The position numbers and the translations under genes were made by a program. Positions 4,460 to 7,223 of a DNA stretch of 7,223 nt are shown piece by piece. How positions within the stretch are numbered: the first letter of the stretch is position 1; each line of letters begins with the position of its first letter. This DNA is from Candidatus Sericytochromatia bacterium (GTDB taxonomy: Bacteria > Cyanobacteriota > Sericytochromatia > JACMPN01), in NCBI GenBank assembly GCA_014377495.1, contig JACMPN010000162.1:1-7223 (forward strand), given 5' to 3'. Under the pieces are notes generated by a model. It had not been told where the DNA came from, searched no databases, and was given only the letters and a program-made list of their open reading frames with translations.

Positions 4460-5953
4460 GTGACCAATACGACGATGGCGTCTACCGGAACGACGACGAC
4501 CGCCCCCACCCATGGCAATCTGATCGGTGGCGTGTGGCAGGTGCCCCAGGGCGCCGAACTGATCGCCAACCACAATCCCGCCGATACCCGTCAGATCCTC
4601 AGCTATACCCCGGCTACTTCGGCCGAGGAGACCGCCCGCGCCATCGAAGTGGCCCACGCTGCGTTTCCCGCTTGGCGCAACACGCCGGCACCGACCCGGG
4701 GCAAGATCCTGCTCAAGGCCGCCATCCTGATGGAGCAGCGCAAAGAGGAACTCGCCCGGGCCCTGACCCTCGAAGAGGGTAAAGCTTACGCCGAGTCTCT
4801 GGTCGAGATGGATCGGGCGATCAACCTGACCTATTTTTTTGCCGCCGAAGGCACCCGCCTGAACGGTGAAGCCATCCCATCAGCACTGCCGAACGTGATG
4901 GGCTACACCGAGCGGATGCCATTGGGCGTCGTCGGCGTCATTACGCCGTGGAACTTCCCGGTCGCCATCCCGGCCTGGAAGATCGCCCCCGCCCTCATCG
5001 CCGGCAACACCGTCGTCATCAAGCCCTCGCCGCTCACCCCTGACACGATGAAGCTGATCGCCGAAATCTATGAGGAAGCCGGTTTGCCCCCCGGTGTGTT
5101 GAACGTCGTATTCGGGGACCGGCCCGTCGGCGAGACTCTCTCCACGCACCCCTTGATCAAAGCCGTGACCTTTACCGGTTCCACGCCCGTGGGCAAGGCC
5201 GTCTATCGCCAGGCCGCCACCATCGGCGCCCGTTGCCTGGTGGAGATGGGTGGCAAAAACCCCCAGGTCATCCTGGCGGACGCCGATCTCGAGCTGGCGG
5301 CCAAACTCACCGTGGCGGGGGCCTTCGGCTCCACGGGCCAGCGGTGCACGGCGACCAGTCGGGTCATCGTCGAGCGTTCGGTCGCCGACAGGTTCCTGGC
5401 CCGGATGATCGAGCTGACCAAGGCCATCAAGGTCGGCAACGGCGCCGATCCGACCGTCACGATGGGGCCCCTCGTCGATGAAAACCGTAAGCGTGAAGTG
5501 CTCCGTTTCATCGAGATCGGCAAGAACGAAGGCTCGACACTGGCTCTCGGCGGCAATGCCCTTGAAGATGGCGATCATGCCCACGGCCACTTCATCGAGC
5601 CGACGATCTTTACGAACGTGACGCGTGAGTCGACGTTGTTCCAGGAAGAGGTCTTCGGGCCGGTGCTGAGTATGACGATTGTCGATACCTACGAAGAAGC
5701 CCTGGCCGCCGCAAACGACAGCAAGTTCGGTCTTTCAGCGAGTATTTTCACGAAAGACCTGCACAAGGCCCACCATTTCGTTCGTCATTGTGAGTCCGGC
5801 ATGGCTCACGTCAACGGCCCGACGATCTTCTCCGAGGTGCATCTGCCTTTTGGCGGGGTCAAGGATTCCGGGCAGGGCGGTCGCGAGATGGGCAAGGCTG
5901 CTCTCGAATTTTTCACCGACTGGAAAGCGGTGTACTTCGAAAACCTGATGTAA
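4460..5953 (+). CDS. NAD(P)-dependent aldehyde dehydrogenase (hydrolytic type)
   Basis: The protein has 497 residues, the normal length for a cytosolic aldehyde dehydrogenase that oxidises an aldehyde to its acid with NAD(P). Family landmarks are all present: PWNFP (163-167; N165 of the oxyanion hole), VIKPSP (186-191; K188 for cofactor), FTGSTPVG (238-245), VEMGGKNP (261-268; general base E262), GQRCTATSR (293-301; nucleophile C296), EEVFGP (396-401) and LPFGGVKDSG (462-471). The GQRCTATSR form around the nucleophile is one I associate with alpha-ketoglutarate-semialdehyde dehydrogenases, and succinate-semialdehyde or general aldehyde activity is also possible; substrate is inference. The first 18 residues are Thr-rich (MTNTTMASTGTTTTAPTH), not an amphipathic helix, so no microcompartment targeting peptide is evident. 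The GTG start at 4460 has GAGGA 6 nt upstream. The gene lies 115 nt after the lipoprotein gene and probably has its own promoter. Confidence 0.96.
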   Translation: MTNTTMASTGTTTTAPTHGNLIGGVWQVPQGAELIANHNPADTRQILSYTPATSAEETARAIEVAHAAFPAWRNTPAPTRGKILLKAAILMEQRKEELARALTLEEGKAYAESLVEMDRAINLTYFFAAEGTRLNGEAIPSALPNVMGYTERMPLGVVGVITPWNFPVAIPAWKIAPALIAGNTVVIKPSPLTPDTMKLIAEIYEEAGLPPGVLNVVFGDRPVGETLSTHPLIKAVTFTGSTPVGKAVYRQAATIGARCLVEMGGKNPQVILADADLELAAKLTVAGAFGSTGQRCTATSRVIVERSVADRFLARMIELTKAIKVGNGADPTVTMGPLVDENRKREVLRFIEIGKNEGSTLALGGNALEDGDHAHGHFIEPTIFTNVTRESTLFQEEVFGPVLSMTIVDTYEEALAAANDSKFGLSASIFTKDLHKAHHFVRHCESGMAHVNGPTIFSEVHLPFGGVKDSGQGGREMGKAALEFFTDWKAVYFENLM

Positions 5954-5970
5954 CTTAGGGGATCGGCAAA

Positions 5971-6000
5971 GAACATCTGGCTCAGTTTGAGGCGATGTTC
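5971..6000 (+). terminator. Stem-loop after the aldehyde dehydrogenase gene
   Basis: GAACATC (5971-5977) pairs perfectly with GATGTTC (5994-6000). An inner CTCA (5981-5984) pairs with TGAG (5988-5991) over a 3-nt loop, with a small internal bulge between the stems. It begins 17 nt after the aldehyde dehydrogenase stop, a typical terminator position, but CCCC rather than T follows. It may be a weak terminator or a processing structure. Confidence 0.4.
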
Positions 6001-6048
6001 CCCGGTCAACCCTGAGGGCTGGGGCGGCAGGCAGGAAAGGTGCAGACG

Positions 6049-7116
6049 ATGCAAACTCAACGGCGGTGGGCAATCGGCTTGATGGTAGCGGCACTCGCCC
6101 TGGTCAGTGGCTGTCCAAACCGCTTGCCGACCGATCCCGGGGAGACCGTGGCGGCACTCATCTTTGCCTTGGTCCCTGAAGGGCAGGAGGTGGGGATCAT
6201 CGACCTGCGGGTCAACCGTCTGGCCACTGCCCTGAGTGCCGGCGGCGTGCCGAGCGGTTTGGCCGTGACGCCCTATGGGCGCCTGCTGCTCATCTCCAAT
6301 GAAACCACCCACACCGTGCGCACCTATCAGCAGCGGGATTACGGTCTATACAACCCTTTGGGCGACATTGGGGTCGGCCGCAACCCGCAGCAGATCGTCA
6401 TGAATGCCCCCGCCAAAGAAGCCGTCGTGGCCGTGGCCGGTGACCGCCGGATCGCGGTGGTGGACGTGTCGCTCCCCCGTGATCGGCCCACGCTCAAGGG
6501 AATTGCCCCGATGAGCGACGTGCCGGTGGGTGTGGCCGTCTCCAGCGATGGGGCGGTCACGGTGGCCGTTTCGGCGACCCAACTGTACAGGGTGCAACGA
6601 TCCTCTGCCGGGGTCTATACGGCTGCGGCCGTGACCCTGCCGACGGCGACGGATCGTCGGTTGGTCAGTGTGGCGATGTGGCGGGACCAGAGCGTCCTCG
6701 TCGATGCGCAGCGCAATGAAATGCTGATCGTCGCGGCGGATGGGACAGCCCGTACCGTCGATCTCAAACGCAACGGACAGGCGGCTCAGCCCGGCAAGGT
6801 GATTGTCAATCTCCAGGGGACCAAGCTGTACGTGGCCTGCCCCGGCACCAATACGATCGCCGTCGTCGACCCGGCTGCCGGCACGGTCCTTCAGCACGCC
6901 GAGTTGGGATCGGCTGTGGCCATGCCGTTCGGCTTGGCCGTGACTCCCGACGGGACCCGGCTCTATGCGTCAATGCAGGTCGGCCGCCAGTTGGCCATTT
7001 TCGATACCAGTCCGGATCCGGCGGTGACGACCAGTCTGAACAAGGCAATCGGCCTGTCGTCCTCAGCCGGGGGCCAGGTGCCATTGTCGGAGATTGTCAT
7101 CGCCCGGCCGGAATAG
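6049..7116 (+). CDS. Beta-propeller lipoprotein (YVTN/lactonase-like repeats)
   Basis: From ATG at 6049 the product has 355 residues. It opens with a lipoprotein signal: basic QRR (4-6), a hydrophobic core (8-19) and LVSGC with the lipidated Cys at 22. The rest consists of repeated four-strand blades typical of YVTN/WD-like propellers. Examples are VGIIDLRVNRLATALSAGG (48-66), PSGLAVTPYGRLLLISN (68-84), RRIAVVDVSL (133-142), PVGVAVSSDGAVTVAV (159-174), NTIAVVDPAAGTVLQHAEL (268-286) and PFGLAVTPDGTRLYAS (293-308), plus QLAIFDTS (314-321). The repeating unit is G-x-A-V-(T/S)-x-x-G followed by I-x-V-(V/I)-D. Propellers of this type bind partners or ligands at the cell surface or in the periplasm; no catalytic residues are identifiable and the function is unknown. 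ATG 6049 is preferred over GTG 6040 because AAAGG (6036-6040) sits 8 nt before it. The last 31 bases lie in the terminal inverted repeat; the stop (7114-7116) is in the proximal arm and so is probably genuine. Confidence 0.85.
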   Translation: MQTQRRWAIGLMVAALALVSGCPNRLPTDPGETVAALIFALVPEGQEVGIIDLRVNRLATALSAGGVPSGLAVTPYGRLLLISNETTHTVRTYQQRDYGLYNPLGDIGVGRNPQQIVMNAPAKEAVVAVAGDRRIAVVDVSLPRDRPTLKGIAPMSDVPVGVAVSSDGAVTVAVSATQLYRVQRSSAGVYTAAAVTLPTATDRRLVSVAMWRDQSVLVDAQRNEMLIVAADGTARTVDLKRNGQAAQPGKVIVNLQGTKLYVACPGTNTIAVVDPAAGTVLQHAELGSAVAMPFGLAVTPDGTRLYASMQVGRQLAIFDTSPDPAVTTSLNKAIGLSSSAGGQVPLSEIVIARPE

Positions 7117-7223
7117 CGAAAGGTTGACCCGGTGCGGTTCAGGGTGCGTCTCACAGGCGACGCACCCTGAACCGCACCGGGTCAACCTTTCGCTATTCCG
7201 GCCGGGCGATGACAATCTCCGAC
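7086..7223. repeat. Perfect 65-bp inverted repeat at the window end, probable fold-back artefact
   Basis: Bases 7086-7150 are exactly complementary, in reverse, to 7159-7223, with an 8-nt loop (tcacaggc, 7151-7158) and no mismatch. The proximal arm contains the last 31 coding bases of the propeller gene plus 34 bases after its stop. The distal arm ends on the last base of the window, so the true repeat may continue beyond it. A native terminator would not normally copy coding sequence in its arm with perfect identity. A snap-back at a short natural hairpin such as GTGCGTC/GACGCAC, during amplification or assembly, explains it better. Confidence 0.97.

Noticed and set aside
4880..5590. A 236-residue minus-strand open frame inside the aldehyde dehydrogenase gene
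   Set aside because: It is an antisense shadow of a fully conserved enzyme; its Asp/Gly/His-rich composition is typical of such shadows.
2512..5953. A metabolosome operon with the shell protein plus aldehyde dehydrogenase as encapsulated cargo
   Set aside because: The aldehyde dehydrogenase is the hydrolytic type with an EMGGK/GQRC active site, not the CoA-acylating type. It has no amphipathic targeting helix, and no signature enzyme, alcohol dehydrogenase, phosphotransacylase or second shell gene is present.
7117..7223. A natural intrinsic terminator explaining the whole terminal palindrome
   Set aside because: A 65-bp perfect stem that includes coding sequence and runs to the last base is far longer than usual terminators and has no T-tract. 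A short natural hairpin may lie at its core.

Overview
The window is GC-rich (roughly 60-65% by eye) and gene-dense, with short intergenic gaps and several GTG or TTG starts that have good Shine-Dalgarno sites. The best lineage clue is a tandem bacterial-microcompartment shell protein at 2512-3132. It looks like CcmP, the double-layer shell protein of cyanobacterial beta-carboxysomes. With the high GC, this suggests a cyanobacterium, perhaps a deep-branching Gloeobacter-like one. That is inference: the window has no other photosynthesis or carboxysome gene.

Layout, left to right. The 3' end of an unidentified plus-strand gene (2-148) converges on a minus-strand macro-domain gene (192-704). 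An exported phosphodiester glycosidase (NAGPA-domain) gene runs divergently from it (761-1960) and converges on a small, unrecognised, probably exported protein on the minus strand (1981-2382). The intergenic stretch 2383-2511 holds small palindromes and leads into ccmP. After it, 3133-3280 carries three consecutive potential hairpins and then a TTG-initiated gene for a ferritin-like di-iron protein (3281-3949). That gene is tightly coupled (2-nt gap) to a small lipoprotein with a FixH/YtkA-like domain (3952-4344). An NAD(P)-dependent aldehyde dehydrogenase (4460-5953) and a beta-propeller lipoprotein (6049-7116) follow, each behind its own structured leader.

How the genes may work together. 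No pathway is evident across the whole window. CcmP would sit in the carboxysome shell and gate metabolites. Satellite ccmP genes away from the main ccm cluster are known in cyanobacteria, so its isolation here fits. The ferritin-like/lipoprotein pair looks like a two-gene operon. The aldehyde dehydrogenase is of the ordinary hydrolytic type, not the CoA-acylating type found inside metabolosomes, and it shows no obvious encapsulation peptide.

The right end (7086-7223) is a perfect 65-bp inverted repeat around an 8-nt loop. One arm lies inside the 3' end of the propeller gene, and the other arm ends exactly at the last base. This most likely marks a contig end or fold-back chimera, and sequence past about 7150 should not be trusted as native. 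I found no CRISPR array, transposase, tRNA or rRNA.
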